Origin: Deltaproteobacteria bacterium
GTDB lineage: Bacteria; Desulfobacterota; DSM-4660; Desulfatiglandales; HGW-15
Assembly (NCBI GenBank): GCA_019308985.1
Contig: JAFDHB010000030.1
Location: 1-39,988, forward strand
DNA length: 39,988 nt
Direction of reading: 5' to 3'
Made by a program: the position numbers and the translations under genes. Positions 24,361-32,958 of the stretch are shown in pieces. Each line of letters begins with the position of its first letter. Within the stretch, counting starts at the first letter, position 1. The notes beneath the pieces were generated by a model. The model worked only from the letters and a program-made list of their open reading frames with translations, had not been told where the DNA came from and searched no databases.

Positions 24361-25812
24361 TTACGCCTCTTTCCCCGGTGTTTTTTTCATCCATTCGGCC
24401 GCCTTCCTTATGGACTCCACTATCTGCACGTAGCCGGTACAGCGGCAAAGGTTACCGGATATGGCCCTTCTGATCTCCTCGTCTCCGGGATCCTTTTTGT
24501 CATCAAGCAGGGCCTTTGCAGAAATGATCATCCCGGGTGTACAAAAGCCGCATTGCACACCACCATTGGCAATGAACGATTCTTGAAGAGGATGGAGTTT
24601 GTTCCCCTCGCCGACCAGACCTTCTATGGTCGTCACCGACTTCCCTTCCACCTCAAATGCAGGGTAAAGGCAAGAATCCACGTTCCTGCCGTCCACCAGC
24701 ACGGTGCATGCCCCGCATTCCCCGTGGCCGCATCCTTCCTTGGTACCTGTCAACTGGAATTCGTCTCTTATCACATGGAGCAGGGTCTTGTGGGACTGGA
24801 TTTCAGCCGCGACCTGGTGCCCGTTCAACACAAAGTTGATCGTCTTTCGCAATCCGGATCGACAACCCTCTGATTCCTGGGATTCCGAGGGAGCTGTCCT
24901 ATTGGCCTTAGGCCCTCGGTTGGGTCCGGAGACTCCTCGAGATTTGTCCTCCGGCCTTTTGAGGACATTGGAAAGTGCTTGGTTTATGGCCCTCCGGACC
25001 AAGACCCCTGAGGCCTCTCTCCTGTATTCCTCGCTGGAACGCACGTCACTTATCGGCTTGACTTCCTCCTTGACGATCGCCTCTACATCCCTGAGCAGAT
25101 CCGGGCCTATTTCCTCTCCCTCCATCATCTTTTCCACCCTCGTCAGCCGTAAGGGCGTAGGTGCGACGGCCCCCACTGCAAGCCTGCACCTGCGGCAGAC
25201 ATTGCCTTCCATAACCACAAGCGCTGCGGCGTTGACTATGGCAAGGTCCTGGGCCACCCTGCCTATTTTCAGGAAGGCCATGCCGGTGTTGGGTTCCTTC
25301 CCGGATATCCTGATTGAGCTTACGATCTCCGGGGGCTCCAGGCAAGTCTCTCCCGGCCCCCTGAAAAACTCCCCTATGGGCACTTCTCTTTGACCCGAGG
25401 GTCCCTCCAGAACAAGCATTGCGTCCAGGACGATCAAGGGCGGTGCGCAGTCTGCGGAAGGGGCGGCATTGCAGAGGTTGCCGCCTATGGTGGCCACGTT
25501 CCTGACCTGGGGATTGGCCAGAAGTCCCACTGCCTGACTCAAGGCCGGATACTGAGAGGCAACATATTCGTTCCTTTCCAGGTCCCGCAGAAGCGTCATA
25601 CTCCCCACTGTCAGGCCCCCGTCGGCTTCAATATCGGCCAAGCCCTCTATCCCTCGGAGTGAAACAAGGGCTTCGGGTCTCAGGTCCCTCTGTTTTATCC
25701 TCACGAGGACATCCGTGCCGCCCGCTATGTACCTGGCCTTTCCCTCCAACTCCGCCATGAGGTCAAAGGCCTCACTGAGGTCCCTGGGCTGAAAATACCT
25801 GAATTTTTTCAT
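24361..25812 (-). CDS. Fused FAD-binding and [2Fe-2S] subunit of molybdenum hydroxylase
   Basis: Two normally separate subunits are joined in 483 residues. Residues 1 to about 285 are the FAD subunit (AGGTDVLV at 30-37, [16 protein letters not shown] at 107-122). Residues 286-322 are a charged, proline- and serine-containing linker. Residues 323-483 are the [2Fe-2S] subunit with C361, C366, C369 and C381 and then C421, C424, C456 and C458. There is no HcrB-type [4Fe-4S] loop. The fusion should fix a 1:1 stoichiometry and carry electrons from Mo subunit 1 encoded directly downstream. The start ATG follows ACAGGAGTC. A repeat element lies just upstream, between this gene and the CoA ligase. Confidence 0.93.
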   Translation of the reverse strand: MKKFRYFQPRDLSEAFDLMAELEGKARYIAGGTDVLVRIKQRDLRPEALVSLRGIEGLADIEADGGLTVGSMTLLRDLERNEYVASQYPALSQAVGLLANPQVRNVATIGGNLCNAAPSADCAPPLIVLDAMLVLEGPSGQREVPIGEFFRGPGETCLEPPEIVSSIRISGKEPNTGMAFLKIGRVAQDLAIVNAAALVVMEGNVCRRCRLAVGAVAPTPLRLTRVEKMMEGEEIGPDLLRDVEAIVKEEVKPISDVRSSEEYRREASGVLVRRAINQALSNVLKRPEDKSRGVSGPNRGPKANRTAPSESQESEGCRSGLRKTINFVLNGHQVAAEIQSHKTLLHVIRDEFQLTGTKEGCGHGECGACTVLVDGRNVDSCLYPAFEVEGKSVTTIEGLVGEGNKLHPLQESFIANGGVQCGFCTPGMIISAKALLDDKKDPGDEEIRRAISGNLCRCTGYVQIVESIRKAAEWMKKTPGKEA

Positions 25813-26139
25813 CCTGACTCCTGTCTATCCGTCATGGGGTTTCCCCGGCCTTGTTCAAGCCCAATTGAGCGAAAACCCTCAATTAGGCGTTACCAGAGTT
25901 GACGAACTCGTAAAAAGTCAAAATTGAGATGGCAAAGTAAAAAGCTTCAAGTTCAAGGCGCGCAAATCTCGTGTGATGAGGCGTACTTAGCGTACGCCGC
26001 AATCACAACGAGGCGCAACGCAGAAATTGGACTTTTTACGAAGCCATCAGAGTTACTTGTTATCCCCTGTTCAATCCCTCCGTGGCGACGGCAAAATGGT
26101 TGCCTCGATCCGAAGTCTCGAATCCCAGCGGGGTCATGC
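25813..26139. other. Intergenic region between CoA ligase and molybdenum hydroxylase genes
   Basis: This 327-base gap is filled mostly by the palindromic repeat copy at 25899-26049. Close to the hydroxylase side is a separate imperfect dyad, CCAATTGAG (25861-25869) with CTCAATTAGG (25878-25887), which could be an operator or attenuator for the gene at 25812. No gene is seen. Confidence 0.5.
25899..26049. repeat. Palindromic dispersed repeat, copy 1 (MITE-like)
   Basis: The ends are inverted: CTCGTAAAAAGTC near 25907 and GACTTTTTACGA near 26031. A middle pair CTCGTGTGAT / ATCACAACGAG and a perfect inner stem GGCGTAC-TTAGC-GTACGCC lie between them. The direct repeat CAGAGTT occurs at both flanks (25894-25900 and 26048-26054), as expected of target duplication. 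It has no coding capacity. It is the reverse complement of the copy at 29403-29559. Confidence 0.85.
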
Positions 26140-27429
26140 TTAGGCCCTGTTATCGAATACCCTCTTACTCTTCCTCTCAGACCTGGGAAGTGATCCGTAA
26201 TCAAGAATCTCCACCTCGACACTCACCATGATCCTATTCTTGATTTCTGCGGAGATCATCCGGACAAGCTCTTTGTCCCTGTCTTTTTCCACCCCTTGGT
26301 CACGTTCGACCTTCAGGATCATGTAGTCCTTGCCGTCCTCCCGCCTTTCAAGGTGGATCTGGTATTCACTTCCAATCCCTTCTATGCCGGAGAGGAGATC
26401 ATCGATCTGCCCGGGATATATGTTCACGGCCCTGAATATGAACATATCATCGGAGCGCCCGAGCAAGCGGTCATGCCTTGGCATGATGGAACCACAGGGG
26501 CAGCGCCCCGGCAACAACCGGGTCAGGTCTCTTGTGCGGTACCTGATCAGGGGGGCAGCCTCCTTCTTCAGGGTGGTCACAACCATCTCCCCGGTCTCTC
26601 CCTCCGGTACCGGTTCCAGGGTCTCGGGATCCAGGATTTCCAGGAAATAGTAATCGGCCCAGTAGTGGATTCCCGTGTGATAGACACAGTCCAGGCCTGT
26701 CCCGGGACCATACAACTCTGTCATGCCGGGGATGTCGAAGAGGTGTTCCAGGCCAAGAAGCTCTTTGATGCGTCTCCTCATGGCATCGCTCGATCTCTCG
26801 GACCCGAAGATCATCTTCCTCAAACTTATCTTGTCTCCGATTCCCCTTCTACCGATTTCCTCTGCCATCAACAGGCCCATGGAAGCGGTGCAGCACATTA
26901 CGGTGGACTGAAAGTCCACCAGGAACTGGCATTGCAGATCCACGTTTCCAGGCCCCGTCGGAATCGCCATTGCCCCGAATGCCTCGCACCCCATCTGGAA
27001 GCTTATGCCTGCCGTCCATACCCCGTAGCCCACAGCGATCTGAACCCGATCCCCTGCTGTCAATTCCGCCATCTCATAGCATCGAGCGAAGAAGTGGGTC
27101 CAGTCCGCTATGTCCTTTTCCGTGTAGCAGAGGACCTTTCTTTTTCCAGTGGTGCCCGAAGATGCATGGATGCGTACCACCTCCTCCAGGGGGACCGCGA
27201 GCAGGGGATAAGGATATCCTTCGGTCAAATCTTCGGCCGTCGTAAATGGCAGTGATCCCACATCCTCCAGGGAACGGATATCCTCCGGGCGGATCCCCGC
27301 GTCGTCCAGTTTTTTCCTGTAGAAGGATGAGCCCTTGTATGCATGGGAAACCGTCCACTTTAGACCCTTCAGTTGCAGGTCCCTCAACTCTTCTTCACTC
27401 TTGACAGTGGGCATGAATGTCCTCTTCAT
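26140..27429 (-). CDS. PaaK-like aryl/acyl-CoA ligase (AMP-forming)
   Basis: The protein has 429 residues, the size of phenylacetate-CoA ligase and shorter than most acyl-CoA synthetases. The ATP-binding P-loop is HASSGTTGKRK, followed by IPGMTELYGPG at the adenylate-binding position and YRTRDLTRLL with the hinge Asp/Arg. The C-terminal domain includes GRSDDMFIFRAVNIYPGQI. It would activate a carboxylate to a CoA thioester with ATP, forming AMP. Its neighbours, a TRAP carboxylate importer upstream and two molybdenum hydroxylases downstream, suggest it activates the imported ring acid. ATG 27429 (MKRTFMPTV) was chosen because GAGGGAGC lies just before it; the frame is open 30 bases further upstream. 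The exact acid is unknown. Confidence 0.9.
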   Translation of the reverse strand: MKRTFMPTVKSEEELRDLQLKGLKWTVSHAYKGSSFYRKKLDDAGIRPEDIRSLEDVGSLPFTTAEDLTEGYPYPLLAVPLEEVVRIHASSGTTGKRKVLCYTEKDIADWTHFFARCYEMAELTAGDRVQIAVGYGVWTAGISFQMGCEAFGAMAIPTGPGNVDLQCQFLVDFQSTVMCCTASMGLLMAEEIGRRGIGDKISLRKMIFGSERSSDAMRRRIKELLGLEHLFDIPGMTELYGPGTGLDCVYHTGIHYWADYYFLEILDPETLEPVPEGETGEMVVTTLKKEAAPLIRYRTRDLTRLLPGRCPCGSIMPRHDRLLGRSDDMFIFRAVNIYPGQIDDLLSGIEGIGSEYQIHLERREDGKDYMILKVERDQGVEKDRDKELVRMISAEIKNRIMVSVEVEILDYGSLPRSERKSKRVFDNRA

Positions 27430-27538
27430 AAGTGCTCCCTCAAATATTTGCTCCCCCACTCAGATGCAAATGGCAGACCAGGGAATTCACTGTGCTTGGC
27501 TGCCGGGCCTTCTGCCCCGTGCAAGAGAAGAAACAGGT

Positions 27539-28843
27539 TCATCTGAGCATATTGGGTATCAGCAGCACGATCTGGGGGAATATTATCAATATGATTATGC
27601 ACACTATGCATGCCATCAGGAAAAAACTGATGCTTTTGAATATTGTCCCCAGTTCTATGTCCGGTGCCAATGCCTTGACTACGTAAATGTTGACGCCGAC
27701 GGGCGGAGTGATTGCACCCATGGTAGTGACCATGGTCAGAATGATACTGTACCATATGGGGTCAAACCCCAGTGCCATACCCAGGGGGAAAAAAATGGGG
27801 ATGGTGAGCACAAGAAACCCCAGAGAGTCTATAAAGCATCCCCCCAGGAGGTAGATGGCAAGCACGATGGCCAAAATAACGTATGGCGATACCGGCAGGC
27901 CGGCTGCAAATTCGGCGATCATGAAGGGCAACCTGGTAACGGCCAGGAATCTACCGAAAATGATCGCGCCCGTGACCAGGAAAAACACCATGGCAGAAAT
28001 CTTGAGCGTTTCCAGGATAGAGTGCATCAGACCCTTCCAGCTCAGCCTGCCGAAGGGCACTGTTACCAGCAGGGTGAAGAAGACACCCACTGCCCCGGCC
28101 TCTGTCGGTGTGAACCACCCCGCATACAGGCCCCCTATCACCAGGAGGAAGATTATGACGGCCTCTATGACGCCGGTAAGTGAGAGAATTTTCTCCTTAA
28201 AGGTCGCCCTGGGTCCAGCCGGGCCAAAATGGGGATATACCCTGCAGAGGAGGAAAATGGTTAGAACGAATAGTACCCCCAATAGGATCGCGGGCAAGAT
28301 TCCACCCAGGAAGAGCTTAATGATAGACTGCTCTGTCTGGAGACCGATAATTATCAACACCACGCTGGGCGGCATCACAGTTCCCAGTGTCCCGCCGGTT
28401 ACGACGGTGCCGCTGCTCAGGAGTGTGTCGTAGTTGTATTTTTTCATCTGGGGCAGGGCCACAGTACCCATGGTAGCTGCCGTAGCGGTATTCGATCCGC
28501 AGATGGCGGCAAAAAGCTCGTCCGCCCCTATTGTTGCTATTGCCAGCCCTCCGCGCCAGTGCCCGAACCACTTGTAGGCCGCATTGTACAGCCTTTCAGC
28601 GATCCCTGAGTTAAAGGCCAGATAACCAAGAAAGATGAACAGGGGAACTACCGTGAGACCATACTTGGAAAAGGTCGCCCATATATCATTCCCGACCATG
28701 TTGAGAGCGGCCTTGAAGGAAACCACGTAGGAGAAACCGGTGAACCCCACGATTGCCATGGCAAAGCCCACGGGCATACCCAGAAAAAACAGGACGACCA
28801 GAAGGACGACTATTCCGATTATTCCTACAAGGGTCACACTCAA
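27539..28843 (-). CDS. dctM: TRAP transporter large permease DctM
   Basis: This 434-residue protein is a TRAP-T large membrane subunit with about 12 hydrophobic helices; GMPVGFAMAIVGFTG near the N-terminus, AAICGSNTATAATMGTVALP and the paired PPSVVLIIIG and PPVGVNIYVV hairpin motifs are typical. It uses a sodium gradient to drive uptake of the substrate delivered by DctP. The start overlaps the dctQ stop as TTGA (TTG at 28843), with a GTG at 28837 as an alternative. Together with dctQ and dctP it forms a complete tripartite transporter. The substrate of this family is usually a carboxylate. Confidence 0.95.
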   Translation of the reverse strand: MSVTLVGIIGIVVLLVVLFFLGMPVGFAMAIVGFTGFSYVVSFKAALNMVGNDIWATFSKYGLTVVPLFIFLGYLAFNSGIAERLYNAAYKWFGHWRGGLAIATIGADELFAAICGSNTATAATMGTVALPQMKKYNYDTLLSSGTVVTGGTLGTVMPPSVVLIIIGLQTEQSIIKLFLGGILPAILLGVLFVLTIFLLCRVYPHFGPAGPRATFKEKILSLTGVIEAVIIFLLVIGGLYAGWFTPTEAGAVGVFFTLLVTVPFGRLSWKGLMHSILETLKISAMVFFLVTGAIIFGRFLAVTRLPFMIAEFAAGLPVSPYVILAIVLAIYLLGGCFIDSLGFLVLTIPIFFPLGMALGFDPIWYSIILTMVTTMGAITPPVGVNIYVVKALAPDIELGTIFKSISFFLMACIVCIIILIIFPQIVLLIPNMLR

Positions 28844-29331
28844 CTCTCAGCCTTTCTCTCCTTTGCCAGGGATTTGAGGAGTTCGGTCAGGAAAACCAGC
28901 GACAGCACAAGGCAACCGGCTGCAACCCCGTAAGTAAAAGGATAGTAGATGATTCTCAGGGTCTCCGTCACCTCACCTGTCTGATAAAGGGTCGTGGCAT
29001 ACTTTGAGAGCTGCCAGGTCACCATTCCAAAAAAGACCATGCAAAGGGCGCTGTTGATACAATCCAGGATCCGCCTTCTCCTCTTCGAGAATCCAAGCAC
29101 CAGTATGTCCACTGCAATGTGGCCCTTTCTTTGTTGCGTATAGCCCAGGGCAAAGGCGGTCACTATGGCTCCGAAGTATCCCAGCAGCTCGTAGGTCCCC
29201 CTTACGGGCATCCATACGATCCTAAAGAAAATATTTGCGCAGGTCAGTAGGATCATTGCAGCCAAAAAAGACCCGGCTATCAACACCAGGACACGGTTCA
29301 AGAAATTACTTATTTTCTCAAGGACTGCCAT
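28840..29331 (-). CDS. dctQ: TRAP transporter small permease DctQ
   Basis: The 163-residue protein has four predicted membrane helices and the DctQ pattern (TCANIFFRIVWMPVRGTYELLGY, quoted as TCANIFFRIVWM and PVRGTYELLGY, then GYTQQRKGHIAVDIL). It helps DctM in TRAP uptake. The ribosome site is weak. Its stop overlaps the dctM start by four bases. The palindromic repeat copy 2 lies between it and dctP, which could alter the relative expression of the binding protein and permease. Confidence 0.92.
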   Translation of the reverse strand: MAVLEKISNFLNRVLVLIAGSFLAAMILLTCANIFFRIVWMPVRGTYELLGYFGAIVTAFALGYTQQRKGHIAVDILVLGFSKRRRRILDCINSALCMVFFGMVTWQLSKYATTLYQTGEVTETLRIIYYPFTYGVAAGCLVLSLVFLTELLKSLAKERKAES

Positions 29332-29622
29332 TTCGCTTAACCCGACTCTTCATGCTTGGGGCACCTCAAGAAGATATTGAAGGAAAATCACGAAATCAAG
29401 GGTTGATGGCTTCGTAAAAAGTCCAATTTCTGCGTTGCGCTTCATCTCGTTGTGATTGCGGCGTACACTAAGTACGCCTCATCACACGAGATTCGCCCGC
29501 CTTGAACTTGAAGCTTTTTACTTTGCCATCCCAATTTCGACTTTTTACGAGTTCATCAAGGGGCGCGTCCCCTTGCGGAGGAATGGGGAGCGCAACCCTT
29601 GAAAGATGAGGTGCTCAGACCG
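29332..29622. other. Spacer between dctP and dctQ
   Basis: About 290 bases, of which 157 are palindromic repeat copy 2. The rest contains no supported gene and no clear promoter. The usual short dctP-dctQ gap is therefore enlarged mainly by the repeat. Confidence 0.4.
29403..29559. repeat. Palindromic dispersed repeat, copy 2 (MITE-like)
   Basis: The element runs from TTGATGGCTTCGTAAAAAGTC to CGACTTTTTACGAGTTCATCAA (quoted in full as CGACTTTTTACGA then GTTCATCAA). The inner stem GGCGTAC-ACTAA-GTACGCC is perfect. The direct repeat ATCAAGGG occurs on both flanks (29395-29402 and 29555-29562). Its orientation is opposite to copy 1. Confidence 0.88.
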
Positions 29623-30645
29623 CTATTGACCGGCGTACATCCTGGTAAAGGCCCTGATATCTTCTACGATCTGCACGGCTAGGAGGCCTTTCCCGCTCAC
29701 GTCCTTTATCCAATTCTCTACGATCGGTCCCAGCAACCTGTCCCACCTGGCCTTTTCTGACGGAGACAGATCAATCACTTCCACATTGTGATTCTTTTTT
29801 GACCATGCGATGGCCTCTTTCACATGATTGTCCATATACACTCCGGTCCAAGCTGCCTGCTGGGTCTCCAGGCCCTCCATGACTTCCTGAACGTCCTTGG
29901 GCAGGGAGTTCCACTTATCCATGTTCATAACCACTGCAAAGGGATAGACCACTGCGTTCGTAATGGTCACGTAGCGGCAGAGCTCAGCGAACTTGAAGTC
30001 TTTCATGACCTCGAGGGACGTGAAGAGCCCTTTCACCACTCCTTTCTGCAACGCTTCAGGTGTCTGGGGCATAGGCATCCCCACCGGGTTGGCATTCCAG
30101 GCCTTGAGGATCTGGGCCGCCCCTCCCGATGCCCTTATGGGGACTCCCTTGATGTCCTCCAGGGTCCTTATCGGTATCTTTGACATGATGTTCGACGGGG
30201 CGGTAGCGAACATGGTCAACACCTTGACCTTCGAAAACGCCTTGGGCCGGTACTTCTTGTAAAGATCCCACAGGACCAGGCTTCCCACCAGAGAGTTAGG
30301 TATCCCCAGGGGCAGACTGGTGGCGTTGGTCACGAGGAACCTTCCCGGCTGGTATGCCATGCAAAGATTCCCGATATCCGCTGTGCCCGCTATTACACCA
30401 TCCATCATGTTCTTTGCGCCCAGCAGTGTCCCGCCGGGAAAGGTGTCAATGGAAACCTTGCCATTCGTCCTCCTTTCCACTTCCTTCTTCCACCGCTCCA
30501 TCTGGACGCACGGAAAGGTGGGTGCAGGGGGAAAGTTGGCATAGGTCAGTTTTATCGGGCCTGCCATTGCAGGGATACTTGTCCCGAAGATTGCCGCTAA
30601 CAGGATAATGGAAACACCCAGGGAAAGAATCATTGCTTTTTTCAT
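29623..30645 (-). CDS. dctP: TRAP transporter substrate-binding protein DctP
   Basis: This 340-residue periplasmic protein begins with a Sec signal peptide (MKKAMILSLGVSIILLAA, cleavage near AMA at about residue 28). The mature part starts KLTYANFPPAPTFP and has the DctP-family GVPIRASGGAAQILKAWNANP segment, whose Arg usually binds the substrate carboxylate. A strong ribosome site (AGGAGGTAAGAC) precedes the ATG. It is the first gene of the TRAP operon on the minus strand. The binding-pocket details cannot be inferred here, so the acid is unknown. Confidence 0.95.
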   Translation of the reverse strand: MKKAMILSLGVSIILLAAIFGTSIPAMAGPIKLTYANFPPAPTFPCVQMERWKKEVERRTNGKVSIDTFPGGTLLGAKNMMDGVIAGTADIGNLCMAYQPGRFLVTNATSLPLGIPNSLVGSLVLWDLYKKYRPKAFSKVKVLTMFATAPSNIMSKIPIRTLEDIKGVPIRASGGAAQILKAWNANPVGMPMPQTPEALQKGVVKGLFTSLEVMKDFKFAELCRYVTITNAVVYPFAVVMNMDKWNSLPKDVQEVMEGLETQQAAWTGVYMDNHVKEAIAWSKKNHNVEVIDLSPSEKARWDRLLGPIVENWIKDVSGKGLLAVQIVEDIRAFTRMYAGQ

Positions 30646-30743
30646 GTCTTACCTCCTACCCAAAAAGGTTGTCACATATCTGTGTTCCCAGAGACCTCGG
30701 CTTCTTATCACCCCCTTTCTCTTCCCGCTAGGTGATGGTTGCC

Positions 30744-32372
30744 TCAAAATATACTGGGTTCTTTGAACTCTCCAAAGACCTCTCTGAACACATTGGCCAT
30801 TTCTCCAAGCGTCGTGTAGCACTTGCAGCATTCAACCAGGTAAGGCATCACATTCTCAGTGGTCCTCGCGGCCTTTTCAAGGGCCTTCAAGGTCTCACCG
30901 ACCTTCTGGCTGTCCCTTGTCTTCCTTGTCTCCTTCAATCTTTCGATCTGCAGCCCGGCCCACTCTTCGTTGTACTCGTGGAGTTCCACCTCCATGTCCA
31001 CCCCTTCGGTATATTTGTTGACTCCGACCTTGATTACCTTACCCTCCTGAAGTTTTTTCTCATATTCGTAGGCCTGCCTGGCCACCTCCCTCTGGACGTA
31101 GCCCGAGGAAACCGCCTCTACCATACCGCCCATCTTCTCCACCCGCCCCATCTCCTCGAGGATCTTTTCTTCCATCTCTTTGGTTAGGGTCTCAATAAAA
31201 TAGGAGCCTGCAAGGGGATCCACGGTGTCCCTGAGGCCCACCTCTTCCATGAGTATCTGAAAGGTCCTCAGGGACAGGAGGGCGGCCCTTTCAGTGGGGA
31301 TGGTGTAGGCCTCGTCAAAGGAACACAGGGCCGTAGTCTGTGCCCCGGACAGGGCCGCGGCAAGGGCGTAATAGGCCCCCCGGATGATATTGTTTTCCGG
31401 CTGTTGCTTGGTCAATCCGGAGCCTCCGCCGCCGAAGATTCCCCTGAGGAAAAGCGCCTTCTTGTTCTGGACGTCGTATCTCTCCCTCAGGAGCTTTGCC
31501 CATAGCTTTCTGGCTGCCCTGAATTTGGCCACTGTCTCCCACAGGTTTCCATAGACGTTCAGGTTAAAGGTAAACCGGCCCACAAACTCCTCCGCCCTGT
31601 AACCCCTTCGGATCACCTCGTCCATGTAGGCAAAGGCGATCATGAAGGCATAGGCAATCTCCTGGGCAGGCGTGCATCCGGACTCCCTGATGTGGTAACC
31701 GCAAACCGACACGGGGTTGCACCTGGGGAGCTCCTTGATGGAATATTCAATGGTATCCCCTATCAGCCTTACGGCCGGTTCAACGGGATACACCCATGCT
31801 CCCCTTCCGACAATCTCCTTAAGGATATCGTTTTGCGGGGTGGCGGAAATCTCTGTCTTCTTATACCCGAATTTTTCCGCAACCGCCTGGTACATGGCAA
31901 GCATTACACTGGCCACTGCGTTTATCGTGAGGCCTGTGCCGATACGATCAAGCCGTATGTCCTTGAAGGCTATCTCAAAGTCCTTCAAGGTGTCCACCGC
32001 CATCCCGACCCTGCCCACTTCACCCTCTGCCATAGGGTCATCGGAGTCGTACCCCATCTGGGTGGGCAAATCAAAGGCCACGTTGAGCCCTGTCTGCCCG
32101 TGGGAGATCATCAGCTTGAACCGCTCGTTTGTCTCTTCAGGGGTACCAAACCCCGTATACTGCCGAGTCGTCCAGTTCCTGCTCCTGTACCCAAGGGGAT
32201 GGAGGCTCCGCGTAAAGGGAAATTCCCCCGGATCGCCCAGGTCCCAGTGATAGTCAAAGCCTATCCTGTCCAAGTCCTCAGGGGTATACACGGCCTTTAC
32301 CTTTATGCCCGACTGGAGAATGACCTCCTGTATGGCATCCTTCTCATCCTTCATGTATGTAGCTACACCCAT
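30744..32372 (-). CDS. Methylmalonyl-CoA mutase catalytic (large) subunit, split type
   Basis: The protein has about 542 residues and lacks the B12 domain, which is encoded by the neighbouring gene. The TIM-barrel signature RSRNWTTRQYTGFGTPEETN is clear. Residues that set substrate specificity in this family are present: Tyr72 (position of Tyr89 in Propionibacterium mutase), Arg190 (Arg207) and His227 (His244) in CGYHIRESG. The Tyr/Arg pair favours methylmalonyl-CoA over isobutyryl- or hydroxyisobutyryl-CoA. It would rearrange methylmalonyl-CoA and succinyl-CoA with adenosylcobalamin. ATG 32372 was chosen because AGAGGGGATC precedes it; an ATG at 32354 is also possible. The frame is open to 32405, but that part runs into the repeat remnant. 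Confidence 0.93.
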   Translation of the reverse strand: MGVATYMKDEKDAIQEVILQSGIKVKAVYTPEDLDRIGFDYHWDLGDPGEFPFTRSLHPLGYRSRNWTTRQYTGFGTPEETNERFKLMISHGQTGLNVAFDLPTQMGYDSDDPMAEGEVGRVGMAVDTLKDFEIAFKDIRLDRIGTGLTINAVASVMLAMYQAVAEKFGYKKTEISATPQNDILKEIVGRGAWVYPVEPAVRLIGDTIEYSIKELPRCNPVSVCGYHIRESGCTPAQEIAYAFMIAFAYMDEVIRRGYRAEEFVGRFTFNLNVYGNLWETVAKFRAARKLWAKLLRERYDVQNKKALFLRGIFGGGGSGLTKQQPENNIIRGAYYALAAALSGAQTTALCSFDEAYTIPTERAALLSLRTFQILMEEVGLRDTVDPLAGSYFIETLTKEMEEKILEEMGRVEKMGGMVEAVSSGYVQREVARQAYEYEKKLQEGKVIKVGVNKYTEGVDMEVELHEYNEEWAGLQIERLKETRKTRDSQKVGETLKALEKAARTTENVMPYLVECCKCYTTLGEMANVFREVFGEFKEPSIF

Positions 32373-32381
32373 GATCCCCTC

Positions 32382-32418
32382 TTGATGGCTTCGTAAGAAG
32401 TCCAATTTCTATGTTGCA
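32382..32418. repeat. Remnant of the palindromic dispersed repeat, copy 4
   Basis: About 37 bases match the left end of copies 2 and 3 (TTGATGGCTTCGTAAGAAG followed by TCCAATTTCT and TGTTGC) with a few changes. The remainder of the element is missing. It lies between the two mutase genes and overlaps the 3' end of the B12 subunit gene. Confidence 0.75.
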
Positions 32419-32813
32419 TCTTTACACATTTCCCTTATGGAGCTGACTATCTCCTCGAACTTCGTACCGCCGGGGAAAACTCCGCTGACCCCCATCTCCT
32501 TGAGCACAGGGATGTCCTTGCTGGGAATCACCCCCCCCACAATAACCTTCATCCTGTCAAGCTTCTCTTCCTTGATCATCTCCATCAGTTTCCTGCAGAT
32601 GGGGATGTGGGCCCCGGACATGATGGAGAGGCCTATCACATCCACGTCTTCCTGGATGGCCTGTTTCACTATGCTGGGGACAGTCTGGTGGAGACCCGTG
32701 TAGATCACCTCCATCCCCGCCTCTTTGAGTGCGTGGGCAACCACCTTTGCACCCCGATCGTGACCGTCAAGGCCCGGCTTTGCCAAGAGCACCCTTATCT
32801 TTCGCCCGGTCAT
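32409..32813 (-). CDS. Methylmalonyl-CoA mutase B12-binding (small) subunit
   Basis: This 134-residue cobalamin-binding protein carries the DxHxxG motif (GLDGHDRGAKV, Asp16, His18, Gly21), the nucleotide-tail motif GLSIMSGAH and VGGVIPSKD. It supplies the adenosylcobalamin for the catalytic subunit encoded downstream; both would be needed for activity. ATG 32813 gives MTGRKIRVLLAKPG, the typical start; a GTG at 32822 is an alternative. The last codon and the TAG stop come from the repeat remnant at 32382-32418, so the C-terminus could have been altered. Confidence 0.93.
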   Translation of the reverse strand: MTGRKIRVLLAKPGLDGHDRGAKVVAHALKEAGMEVIYTGLHQTVPSIVKQAIQEDVDVIGLSIMSGAHIPICRKLMEMIKEEKLDRMKVIVGGVIPSKDIPVLKEMGVSGVFPGGTKFEEIVSSIREMCKDAT

Positions 32814-32958
32814 AATAATCACTCACCTTTCTTCGTCTCTTCAATCCCCGGGGAACTCCCGAATAACACTTGCTGAGGCTTAATCCTGCCTCCCATGAAA
32901 TCCGCGTCAGTCATCCGACTGGAACCAAAGAGACCACATAGCGTCTCTTGTCCCGGAT

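Noticed and set aside
30744..32822. Isobutyryl- or 2-hydroxyisobutyryl-CoA mutase
   Set aside because: Those enzymes have Phe or Ile and Gln at the two specificity positions; here they are Tyr and Arg as in methylmalonyl-CoA mutase.
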